Assembly: GCA_934190785.1 (NCBI GenBank)
Contig: CAKPTA010000001.1
Location: 62,001-126,000, forward strand
Length of the DNA stretch: 64,000 nt
DNA from: an uncultured Bacilli bacterium
GTDB taxonomy: Bacteria > Bacillota_I > Bacilli_A > RF39 > UBA660
Direction: 5' to 3'
Both the position numbers and the translations under genes were made by a program. The notes below the pieces were generated by a model. The model ran no database searches. It was given only the letters and a program-made list of their open reading frames with translations, and was not told where the DNA came from. This document shows, in pieces, positions 9,663 through 16,693 of the stretch (within the stretch, counting starts at the first letter, position 1; the number at the start of each line of letters is the position of its first letter).

Positions 9663-11291
9663 ATGGAAGTATCAGTAGTAAAAAGTAAAAAAGAAATTAA
9701 ATTGTATTTAGATGGATATAGTAGAGTTATTAATGAAACATTTTGCTATATTCTAGGAAATATATATAATTTAGATAAACTTGCCCCAAGTGGTATAACA
9801 AATGAGGAAAAATTAATAGAGGCATATAAAATATATAAAAATAAACTATTTAAAAAACTAGATGGTGAATTTGCTATAATACTCATTTTTAATGGGAATA
9901 TTACATGTGTTAGAGATAGAATGGGTAGCAAGCAAATATATTATATGTTGAAAGATGATACAACAGTTATATCAACTTCATTAGGCTTTTTTATAAAAAA
10001 TTATAAAGAAATGTTAAATATAGATAGACAAGTATTATCTAATTATTTATGTTATTCCTATATACAAGCTCCAAATACTATTTTTAAAGAAGTATCTAAA
10101 TTAGAATCAGGCAGTTTTGTACAGTTTAAAAATAGTACTGTACTTATAAAAAAATATTATAATTTAGTTAATGAATATTTAAAAAGTAAAGATAAATTAC
10201 ATGGAAAAAAATCATTTGCGGCAATGGAAGATAGTTTAAAAAAAGCTGTTTTAAAACGCGTAAAAAATAAAAATAAAATAGGTATATTTTTTAGTGCTGG
10301 AATTGATTCTACCTTATTAGCGTCACTCTCACATGAATTAACTGATAAGGAAATACATGCTTATACAATAGGCTTTTATGATGAAGAAAGAAACGAAGCT
10401 GTGAGAGCTAAGAAAATTGCTGAGTATATTGGCATTAATTATCACGAATTTTATATAGATGATATAGCTGCAAAAGAAATAATTCATCAACTTCCTTTCA
10501 TTTATTCAGAACCATTTGCAGATCCATCAATGATACCAACTGTATTTTTAAATCAAAACGTCGATAAGGTTGATGTTATTTTAACTGGAGATGGAGCTGA
10601 TCAATTATTTTGTGGCTCTAGCGTTTATGATACAGTGTATGAACGCAATATCTTTGCACTGTTACAAAAAGAATTTCTAGAAATAATTCATAGAAGAAAA
10701 AAATACAAACAAGCAAAAGATAGTATTTTAAAGGTATATAATGGTAAAAAAGATATGGCTTTAAAATTTGTAGATATAGAACCAAACAGTTATTATGATC
10801 TAGCTTTAGTTCCTCTTAAAGCTCAAATTAAATATATGTTGTTTGATATTAAAACTTTTTTAGCAAATAGATTATTTAGTAAAGTTAGTTTTCCAGCAGG
10901 TTACTATAATCTAAACATTACGCATCCTTTTGTTGATAATGAATTTGTAGATAAAACATTAAAACTTAGTCATAAGTATAAATATAATTATAAAGTTAAA
11001 AAATATATTTTGAAGAAAATATTATATAAAAGAATACCAGAAGAATTATTAAATCAGAAGAAGTGTGGATTTGGAATTCCACTTAAGGAATGGCTTTATA
11101 ATATATACAGAGAAGATATAATATTGTTATCAAATGAAGAATTTATAAAGAAACAAAATTTATTTAATTTTAATAAAGTAAATAATATAATACAAAAACT
11201 TAATAATAATTCACTAAACCATAAGGAAGCCTATACTTTATTCGCATATTATATGTTTCAACTTTGGTATAAAGCTTATATAGAAAATTAA
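9663..11291 (+). CDS. Second asparagine-synthetase-like amidotransferase without Cys2
   Basis: AsnB-like, 542 residues. The N-terminus reads MEVSVV, so the nucleophilic Cys2 is again missing, although the glutaminase-like fold is kept (KLDGEFAIIL, VRDRMGSKQIYY). The synthetase domain has the PP-loop SAGIDS (about 211-216), SEPFADPS and TGDGADQLF, all close to consensus. It aligns end to end with the 4086-5735 product but has diverged widely, which suggests two different amidation targets, not a recent copy. Translation may be coupled to the GT gene 5 nt upstream, since only a weak ribosome site is visible. Last gene of the operon, followed directly by a terminator. Confidence 0.8.
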   Translation: MEVSVVKSKKEIKLYLDGYSRVINETFCYILGNIYNLDKLAPSGITNEEKLIEAYKIYKNKLFKKLDGEFAIILIFNGNITCVRDRMGSKQIYYMLKDDTTVISTSLGFFIKNYKEMLNIDRQVLSNYLCYSYIQAPNTIFKEVSKLESGSFVQFKNSTVLIKKYYNLVNEYLKSKDKLHGKKSFAAMEDSLKKAVLKRVKNKNKIGIFFSAGIDSTLLASLSHELTDKEIHAYTIGFYDEERNEAVRAKKIAEYIGINYHEFYIDDIAAKEIIHQLPFIYSEPFADPSMIPTVFLNQNVDKVDVILTGDGADQLFCGSSVYDTVYERNIFALLQKEFLEIIHRRKKYKQAKDSILKVYNGKKDMALKFVDIEPNSYYDLALVPLKAQIKYMLFDIKTFLANRLFSKVSFPAGYYNLNITHPFVDNEFVDKTLKLSHKYKYNYKVKKYILKKILYKRIPEELLNQKKCGFGIPLKEWLYNIYREDIILLSNEEFIKKQNLFNFNKVNNIIQKLNNNSLNHKEAYTLFAYYMFQLWYKAYIEN

Positions 11292-11292
11292 A

Positions 11293-11316
11293 AAGAAGAC
11301 TTAATCTTCTTTTTTT
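11293..11316. terminator. Bidirectional terminator between the glycan operon and a Cys-rich gene
   Basis: AAAGAAGA and TCTTCTTT form an 8-bp stem around CTTAA, with T-tracts on the + strand and A-tracts that become T on the other strand. It overlaps the 3' end of the minus-strand Cys-rich gene. Confidence 0.75.
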
Positions 11317-11471
11317 GCTTTATAACTAGCACACATTGTAGTCTTTTTTTCGCCACAACCATCGCAGTTGCATACGTCAATTTTTTTAAGTCCACACTTG
11401 TCGCATTTACAATCACAATGTTCACAGTCGTGAACTTTACAATTAATTGTTTGTTCATCGTTTTTTTTCAA
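11301..11471 (-). CDS. Cys-rich mini-protein, putative metal-binding
   Basis: A 56-residue protein with ten cysteines (positions 11, 16, 19, 21, 23, 26, 34, 36, 39, 47) and two histidines (14, 18), arranged in closely spaced C-x-C and C-x2-C steps such as CEHCDCKCDKC. It starts with TTG, supported by GGGTGAT 4 nt upstream (11476-11482), and ends AKKED. No signal peptide is seen, so a cytoplasmic metallothionein-like or Fe-S/zinc-binding role is plausible. It is divergent from the Fe-S dependent activase-type operon starting at 11559, which hints at a link in metal or cluster handling. Not recognised as a named family. The dense Cys pattern in one frame argues that it is a real gene. Confidence 0.7.
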   Translation of the reverse strand: MKKNDEQTINCKVHDCEHCDCKCDKCGLKKIDVCNCDGCGEKKTTMCASYKAKKED

Positions 11472-11558
11472 TTTAATCACCCATTTTTATTTTTATCAAA
11501 GTTTAATAATTTATTCATAAAATAAAAACAAATTCATACGATTATATGGGTGAATGAT

Positions 11559-12470
11559 ATGGACAAGATAGTAATTGGAATACCAAGAAGTTTATACTAC
11601 TATTATTTTAAAGATTTATGGCTTTCGTTTTTTCAAGGTTTAAACATAAAAGTCGTTGTTAGTCCAAAAACAACTAAAGATATTGTAATGCTTGGAAGCA
11701 AATATGGAAGTGATGAGATGTGCACTGCTATGAAAAATTATTTAGGTCATGTTGCTTATCTTAAAGATAAATGTGATTACATTTTAATTCCACGAATTGA
11801 TAATTATGGAATTGAAAATCAGACATGTACTAATTATTTATCATGTTATGACATTGTAAATAACTTAATCACAAATAAGATAATTGATTATAATATTGAC
11901 ATTAATCATGGAAAAACAGAAGAAAAAGCATTTATACAAATAGGAAAAATACTTGGGTATGATACAGAATTTACAAAAAGAGTTTACTATGAAGCATTAA
12001 CAGTTGCAAATAATAAAAAAGACGCTATAGTAAAAGCTAATATGGTTGCTTTAAAAAGTGAACACACGAAACTATTGATAGTTGCTCATCCATATATAAT
12101 TCATGATTCATATTTTGGTGATGAAATAAAAAATTATCTAAAAAAACAAAATGTTGATGTCATTTATAGTGATAGATTTAATAGTAGTTTAACATCTCGT
12201 ATGAGTAAAATGTATTCTAAAGAACTTTATTTTAAATATTCTAAAGAAAACATTGGTGCTCTTGCCCTTACAAGAAAACTAATAGATGGTGTTATTTTTT
12301 TGACAGCTTTTCCTTGTGGACCTGATTCACTTACAAATGAGTTAGTTATCCGAAAAATAGATATTCCATATTTACAGTTAATTCAAGATGATCTTGATGG
12401 TGTTGCTGGAATGGAAACTAGATTAGAAAGTTTTCTAGATATTATAGAAAGGAAAAAAGTACATGAATAA
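11559..12470 (+). CDS. DUF2229-type CoA-dehydratase-activase-associated protein
   Basis: 303-residue protein matching the DUF2229 section found inside large fused 2-hydroxyacyl-CoA dehydratase activases: it opens with IGIPRSLYYY and has SDEMCTAMKN with Cys55, the cysteine typical of that domain, followed by further cysteines near TCTNYLSCYD. The start is the ATG at 11559 with GGGTGA 5 nt upstream; an in-frame GTG at 11550 is less likely. It overlaps the next gene by 8 nt, and three genes form a unit equivalent to one very long fused protein of other Firmicutes. The biochemical role of these fused proteins is not established; electron transfer to an Fe-S radical enzyme is the usual guess. Confidence 0.7.
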   Translation: MDKIVIGIPRSLYYYYFKDLWLSFFQGLNIKVVVSPKTTKDIVMLGSKYGSDEMCTAMKNYLGHVAYLKDKCDYILIPRIDNYGIENQTCTNYLSCYDIVNNLITNKIIDYNIDINHGKTEEKAFIQIGKILGYDTEFTKRVYYEALTVANNKKDAIVKANMVALKSEHTKLLIVAHPYIIHDSYFGDEIKNYLKKQNVDVIYSDRFNSSLTSRMSKMYSKELYFKYSKENIGALALTRKLIDGVIFLTAFPCGPDSLTNELVIRKIDIPYLQLIQDDLDGVAGMETRLESFLDIIERKKVHE

Positions 12471-13533
12471 ACTAAATGTTTCATTTCCACATATGGGTAA
12501 TTACAGTATTCCTGTTGAATATTTACTATCACATATACTAAATTGTGATATTATGGTAGCTCCTAAAATAACTAGTTCAACGATTGAAGAAGGTACAAAA
12601 CATAGTCCTGAATTTGTTTGTACTCCATTTAAATATACACTTGGTACATTTATTGAGGCTTTAGATGGAGGTGCCAATGTATTAATTCAAGCTGGTGGTG
12701 GCTGTAGGTATGGATATTATAGTGAACTGCAAGAAAAAATATTAAAAGATTTAGGTTATAATTTTACATATATTAATTTAGTTAGTAGAGGTTATACTGA
12801 TATTCATAGAATATATAAAAAAATGAAAAGTATTGACCCTAAATTTAGTAAAATAAAAGGTATTTATTATAGCTATATTACTAAAAACATGATTAAGTAT
12901 ATGGATAGAGTAGAAGATTTTATTCGCCTTCATATTGGTTTTGAAGTAAATAAAGGTTCTTTTGAAAAAATAGAAAAAGAAATGCTTCGTGATTTTTCAA
13001 ATGTAAGTAATCCAGTATCACTCTATATTCTTTATAAGAAATATTTAAGAAAAATAAAAAAGGTAAAAGTTAATATTCCCAAAAATGCTATGAAAGTTGG
13101 TATTATTGGTGAACTTTATACACTCATGGAACCATTTGCTAATTATGATCTTGAAAAATTATTAGCAAGTTATGGTATTGCTGTTAAAAGATATACTAAT
13201 GTACATTATTTATTATTTGAAAAAAAGTACAAAATAAAGAAATATTTAAAATATGCTCGTGAGTATGTTAAATATAAAATGGGAGCGGATGCTGCTGATA
13301 ATATTGCACGTACAAAATATTTATGTGCTAATAATTATGATGGAATTATACATATTAAATCGTCTTTTTGTACTCCAGAGATTGGAGCTATGCCTATCAT
13401 TAATAAGATATGTAAGGAATATAATGTTCCTGTTATATTTTTTTCTTTTGATGCAGCAACATCAGAAGTTGGAATAAAAACAAGAATAGAAGCATTTTAT
13501 GATATGTTAGAAATGAGGAAGAAGCATGAATAA
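12463..13533 (+). CDS. 2-hydroxyacyl-CoA dehydratase subunit-like (HgdB-related) protein
   Basis: 356-residue protein resembling the C-terminal part of fused CoA-activase proteins, related to HgdB/FldB-type dehydratase subunits. SFPHMGNYSIP (7-17), PEFVCTPFK with Cys53 and AGGGCRYGYY with Cys81 are the recognisable motifs and could hold an Fe-S cluster. The gene is translationally linked on both sides (8-nt overlaps). A true dehydratase would normally need two related subunits; only one is present here, so a catabolic amino-acid fermentation role is not supported. It may be the acceptor of electrons from the activase encoded next. Confidence 0.65.
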   Translation: MNKLNVSFPHMGNYSIPVEYLLSHILNCDIMVAPKITSSTIEEGTKHSPEFVCTPFKYTLGTFIEALDGGANVLIQAGGGCRYGYYSELQEKILKDLGYNFTYINLVSRGYTDIHRIYKKMKSIDPKFSKIKGIYYSYITKNMIKYMDRVEDFIRLHIGFEVNKGSFEKIEKEMLRDFSNVSNPVSLYILYKKYLRKIKKVKVNIPKNAMKVGIIGELYTLMEPFANYDLEKLLASYGIAVKRYTNVHYLLFEKKYKIKKYLKYAREYVKYKMGADAADNIARTKYLCANNYDGIIHIKSSFCTPEIGAMPIINKICKEYNVPVIFFSFDAATSEVGIKTRIEAFYDMLEMRKKHE

Positions 13534-14485
13534 TTGTTATTTAGGAATTGATATAGGTTCAATTTCAACTAAAGGTGTTGTAATAGATGAGAATAATAAT
13601 ATTATTGCAAGAGAATATATTTGGACAGAAGGTAATCCTAAGGAAGCAGCATCTAGATTACTTGGTATTCTAAAAAGTAAATTAAGCAAAAAATATGTAG
13701 TTAAAGGTATTGGAACAACAGGTAGTGCCAGAAAATTAATTGGGTTAATGGTTGATGCGAATATCGTCAAAAATGAGATAACAGCTCATGCCGTAGGTAC
13801 TTTATCAAAATATCCAGATGTTAAAACAATTTTAGAAATAGGTGGGCAAGATTCTAAAATAATTATATTAGATAATGGTATTATCACTGATTATTCAATG
13901 AATACATTGTGTTCAGCGGGAACAGGATCATTTTTATCAAGTCAAGCTAAAAGACTTGGAATAGAGGTAGAAAATTTTGGATCCCTTGCTCTAAAATCAA
14001 AAAATCCCGTTAAAATAGCAGCAAGATGTACTGTTTTTGCAGAATCTGATTTAATTCATAAAGCCCAAGTAGGGTATAAATTAGAAGATATTGTAGCAGG
14101 ATTATGTAAAAGTATAGTTCTTAATTATTTGAATAATGTTGGCAAAGGTAAAAAGATTAAAGGCCCTATTATTTTTCAGGGTGGTGTTAGTAAAAATAAG
14201 GGTGTTGTTCATTTCTTTAAAGAAATTTTAAAAGAAGATATAATAGTTGATGAAGATAGTCATTTAATGGGAGCTCTTGGAATTGCTATTATGGCTCATG
14301 AAAAAGCAAATGGTAAAATATATAATTTAGATTTAAAACATATGAAACTTGATACTAAAGGGTTTGAGTGTAAAAGATGCGCTAATAATTGTGAAATCTT
14401 AAGAATATATAAAGAAGGAGAATTAGTTGATACTTGGGGAAGTAGATGTGGAAGAGATTTTTCAAGTGATAAAGTAAAACAATAG
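13526..14485 (+). CDS. BadF/HgdC-type ATP-dependent activase with an extra Cys cluster
   Basis: ASKHA-fold ATPase of the 2-hydroxyglutaryl-CoA dehydratase activator family, 319 residues against about 260 for stand-alone HgdC. The ATP-binding phosphate loop is GIDIGSISTK (5-14). Cys129 (CSAGTGSF) and Cys168 (AARCTVFAE) are spaced exactly as the two cysteines that share a [4Fe-4S] cluster between the HgdC subunits. The C-terminal extension carries four more cysteines (282, 285, 289, 308), as in the fused activases. It probably hydrolyses ATP to drive a low-potential electron into the partner encoded upstream. Last gene of the operon, ended by a perfect hairpin. Confidence 0.85.
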   Translation: MNNCYLGIDIGSISTKGVVIDENNNIIAREYIWTEGNPKEAASRLLGILKSKLSKKYVVKGIGTTGSARKLIGLMVDANIVKNEITAHAVGTLSKYPDVKTILEIGGQDSKIIILDNGIITDYSMNTLCSAGTGSFLSSQAKRLGIEVENFGSLALKSKNPVKIAARCTVFAESDLIHKAQVGYKLEDIVAGLCKSIVLNYLNNVGKGKKIKGPIIFQGGVSKNKGVVHFFKEILKEDIIVDEDSHLMGALGIAIMAHEKANGKIYNLDLKHMKLDTKGFECKRCANNCEILRIYKEGELVDTWGSRCGRDFSSDKVKQ

Positions 14486-14506
14486 GCTAGGCCTATTGTT
14501 TTCTTA
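14476..14506. terminator. Strong bidirectional terminator
   Basis: A perfect 12-bp stem: AAAACAATAGGC (14476-14487) and GCCTATTGTTTT (14491-14502) around TAG. It includes the stop codons of the activase gene (+) and of the DUF192 gene (-), so the two convergent genes share it. Confidence 0.9.
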
Positions 14507-14825
14507 TATTAATATAATTTTGTTCTTTTATCATTTTATATAATGCACTATCATGCGAAAATTCATATGTATAATATACATCTTTTTTATTAAAAATTAT
14601 TCTATTTGGTTTCATATTTTCTTTTGTATAAATAATTTCATTATTTTTATTAGTCATAATTACATCTATATTTTGAAACATAAAAAAAGTGTGAATACTG
14701 TTGCACCTAGGAAAACAATATATAGAGTTAATGTGACGTTTTTTAAAACTCATACCAAGTAGTCTTGCTTTAAAATTATTACAATATATAACAGGAATTG
14801 TTTTGTTCTTAAATATAATTTCCAT
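14493..14825 (-). CDS. DUF192 family protein
   Basis: 110-residue DUF192 protein. Recognisable family features are ARLLGMSFKK, CNSIHTFFMF followed by IDVIMTNKNNEII, and ENMKPNRI. The function of DUF192 is unknown; the genes are often found close to Tad/Flp pilus loci, as here. The start is the ATG at 14825, which has AGGTGAT 5 nt upstream; the frame can be read 15 codons further but that part lies in the promoter. The minus-strand promoter (TTGTCA, 17 bp, TATATT) overlaps the promoter of the divergent pilin gene. No N-terminal signal sequence is apparent, whereas many DUF192 proteins have one. Confidence 0.75.
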   Translation of the reverse strand: MEIIFKNKTIPVIYCNNFKARLLGMSFKKRHINSIYCFPRCNSIHTFFMFQNIDVIMTNKNNEIIYTKENMKPNRIIFNKKDVYYTYEFSHDSALYKMIKEQNYINIRKQ

Positions 14826-14841
14826 GATATCACCTATAACT

Positions 14842-14870
14842 AATATATCACGTATAAAATAAATTGACAA
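14842..14870 (-). promoter_or_regulatory. Promoter of the DUF192 gene
   Basis: Read on the minus strand: TTGTCA (14870-14865), 17-bp spacer, TATATT (14847-14842). Its -35 box shares five bases with the -35 box of the divergent pilin promoter. Confidence 0.65.
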
Positions 14871-14890
14871 ATGGTAGAAAAAAGTATAAT
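14864..14890 (+). promoter_or_regulatory. Promoter of the Flp pilin gene
   Basis: TTGACA (14864-14869) and TATAAT (14885-14890) separated by only 15 bp; a TAATAT at 14887-14892 gives a 17-bp spacer. The short spacer suggests either the shifted -10 or help from an activator. Confidence 0.6.
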
Positions 14891-14924
14891 ATTATATTAG
14901 ATGATAGTAGCAGGAGGGATTTAG

Positions 14925-15122
14925 ATGAGACTAAATGAAAGAGGGCAAGCACTTGTTGAGTACTTATTAATTATCGCTGTTATAAGTGTTGTTGTTGTTA
15001 GTGTTGTAAAACTTCTTGGAGGTTATTTACACGATTCAATGGTTAAATCATCTTGTAATTTGGTAGATAAAGTTTATGTAGAGGGTTCAAAACCTGGAGA
15101 AGCTACTTGTGTAGATCAATAA
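14925..15122 (+). CDS. Flp-type major pilin precursor
   Basis: 65-residue type IVb prepilin. A short basic leader ends in Gly7, followed by QALVEYLLII, which gives the Flp processing pattern G/x4-E-Y with Glu12-Tyr13 and a hydrophobic helix of about 20 residues. Two cysteines (in SSCNL and ATCVD) could form a disulfide in the exposed tail. The leader should be cut by a TadV-type prepilin peptidase, which is not in the window. AGGAGG precedes the ATG. The gene has its own promoter and terminator, so the pilin can be made in excess of the assembly machine. Confidence 0.9.
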   Translation: MRLNERGQALVEYLLIIAVISVVVVSVVKLLGGYLHDSMVKSSCNLVDKVYVEGSKPGEATCVDQ

Positions 15123-15146
15123 AACTTCTTTTAGAAGTTTTTTTTC
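15121..15146 (+). terminator. Terminator after the pilin gene
   Basis: AAAACTTCT (15121-15129) and AGAAGTTTT (15133-15141) around TTT, followed by a T-run. It separates pilin transcription from the downstream Tad operon. Confidence 0.85.
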
Positions 15147-15157
15147 TATTCCAATTA

Positions 15158-15186
15158 TTGTATATAACTTCATTTTTTGATATAAT
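15158..15186 (+). promoter_or_regulatory. Promoter of the Tad assembly operon
   Basis: TTGTAT (15158-15163), 17-bp spacer, TATAAT (15181-15186), 27 nt before the first TadE-like gene. Confidence 0.75.
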
Positions 15187-15212
15187 TTGTATATGGTAAA
15201 GAGAGTGATTTA

Positions 15213-15551
15213 ATGAATAGAAAAGGGCAAGCATTAGTGGAATTTGTGCTTATTATACCAGTCTTTATTTTACTAGTTCTAGGTGTGCTTGAATTTGGTA
15301 ATATTATTTATCAAAAGTACCAGTTAGAAAGTAAATTAGATTATATAGTGGAGTTATATAAAGCAGATGAATTAGATGAAGCAAGTAGTTATGCTTCTAA
15401 AGAAAAGATTAATGTTAATTATAGTAGCGAAGATAATTTCACTAAAATTATTGCATCAAAACAAAAACAAGTTTCAGCGCCAGTTGTTTCTAATATTTTA
15501 GGAAAGAATTATACAGTTAGTGTTTCGAGGGTTATTTTAAATGAACAATAA
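15213..15551 (+). CDS. TadE-like pseudopilin
   Basis: 112-residue TadE-family minor pilin. The leader MNRKG is followed by QALVEFVLIIPV, matching the TadE processing site (Gly5/Gln6, Glu10-Phe11) and a single hydrophobic helix. The remainder is short and polar, as expected for a pseudopilin that primes or caps the Flp pilus. First gene of the Tad operon, with GAGAGTGAT as ribosome site; its end overlaps the next gene by 11 nt. Confidence 0.85.
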   Translation: MNRKGQALVEFVLIIPVFILLVLGVLEFGNIIYQKYQLESKLDYIVELYKADELDEASSYASKEKINVNYSSEDNFTKIIASKQKQVSAPVVSNILGKNYTVSVSRVILNEQ

Positions 15552-15909
15552 AGGTCAAGTTTTAGTAGCATTTGTATTACTAACTCCAATAATGATTATG
15601 CTTACGGCGCTTATAATTGATACAGGAATTCTCTATATAGATAAAAGAAAATTAGATTATACAGTTAGGGATGCTGTTACATATGCCTTTAGCGATACTT
15701 CGCTTGATAAAGTAGATGCTCTCTTAAAGAAAAATATAAATAATAATTTAGTATCAGAAATTAACATAGAAGATAATGTTGTTAGAATTTGTGCATCTTA
15801 TACTAAAAAAAGTGTATTTGCTTATCTTTTTAATAAAGATGGTTATGAGTTTAATACTTGCTATAAAGGTACAAAAGATGATAATGGAATAAAGATTGTG
15901 AGGGATTAG
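15541..15909 (+). CDS. TadE/TadF-like pseudopilin
   Basis: 122-residue protein with the leader MNNKG and QVLVAFVLLTPIMIML. The processing motif is kept except that the usual Glu at +5 is Ala (VAF), as in some TadF/TadG-type proteins. The mature part contains two cysteines (RICASY, NTCYKG) that may form a disulfide outside the membrane. It is coupled by an 11-nt overlap to the first pseudopilin and is 2 nt from the ATPase gene. The pair probably works as a minor-pilin complex at the base of the pilus. Confidence 0.8.
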   Translation: MNNKGQVLVAFVLLTPIMIMLTALIIDTGILYIDKRKLDYTVRDAVTYAFSDTSLDKVDALLKKNINNNLVSEINIEDNVVRICASYTKKSVFAYLFNKDGYEFNTCYKGTKDDNGIKIVRD

Positions 15910-15911
15910 TT

Positions 15912-16685
15912 ATGGCAATGAGACAAGCCAAGACAATTTTAGTAACATCAGTAAAAGGTGGAACAGGAAAAACTACAATGGCAATTAATTTAGCAGGAAT
16001 TTATCAAAATTTAAATTTAAATGTTCTTTTAATTGATTTAGATATTTATGGTGGAAGTGTTGCTGCTTCCTTAAATTTAGATTATCAAAATGATTTGTTT
16101 GATGCAATGGATGATCTTAACAATAATCGTTTTACTAATTTAGAAAATTATGTTACACCATATATGAAAAAATTAGATATCTTACCTGCACCAAAAGACC
16201 CACGTCTTGCTGGTAAAATGAGTAGTAAATATTTACGAGTTATTTTAACAAAAGCAAAATTAAAATACGATGTAGTTGTTATTGATACAAATTATTTTTT
16301 AAGTGATATGAACTTACTTGCTATGGACGCTAGTGATGAGATCCTTTATATGGTTACAAATGATCCTATGGATCTTAAGAATATGCGTACAATGGTTTCT
16401 ATATATAGTGATATGGATAAAAATAATTATAAAGTTATTTTAAATGAATCAATTTATAAAATGCGTAATTATTTTACTGTGTATGATATGCGTCATATGA
16501 TGAATCATGTTATTAATTATACAATACCGCAGTCTTTCTATATTCGTAATATTGAAAAATATATTATGGATGGTAAAATTACTATTCTTGACAAAAAGGT
16601 TAGAGCCACTCATAAAAAGGGTGTTCAGAATATTGAAAAATTAGCAGAAAGCTTAATTAAAGATAAAAAGATTAAAACAATATAG
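15912..16685 (+). CDS. TadZ/CpaE-like MinD-family ATPase
   Basis: 257-residue ParA/MinD-type ATPase with the deviant Walker A KGGTGKTT (15-22), LIDLDIYGGS as switch region and VVIDTNYF as Walker B. In Tad systems TadZ/CpaE localises the assembly machine at the membrane. There is no N-terminal receiver-like domain, unlike proteobacterial CpaE. The position between the pseudopilins and the TadA ATPase is the standard Tad order. Confidence 0.85.
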   Translation: MAMRQAKTILVTSVKGGTGKTTMAINLAGIYQNLNLNVLLIDLDIYGGSVAASLNLDYQNDLFDAMDDLNNNRFTNLENYVTPYMKKLDILPAPKDPRLAGKMSSKYLRVILTKAKLKYDVVVIDTNYFLSDMNLLAMDASDEILYMVTNDPMDLKNMRTMVSIYSDMDKNNYKVILNESIYKMRNYFTVYDMRHMMNHVINYTIPQSFYIRNIEKYIMDGKITILDKKVRATHKKGVQNIEKLAESLIKDKKIKTI

Positions 16686-16693
16686 GAGGAGCT

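Noticed and set aside
14553..14762. Plus-strand frame opposite the DUF192 gene
   Set aside because: DUF192 motifs, a promoter and AGGTGAT support the minus strand instead.
15541..15551. Possible frameshift between the two TadE-like genes
   Set aside because: Each has its own leader peptide and processing site; the 11-nt overlap is ordinary translational coupling.
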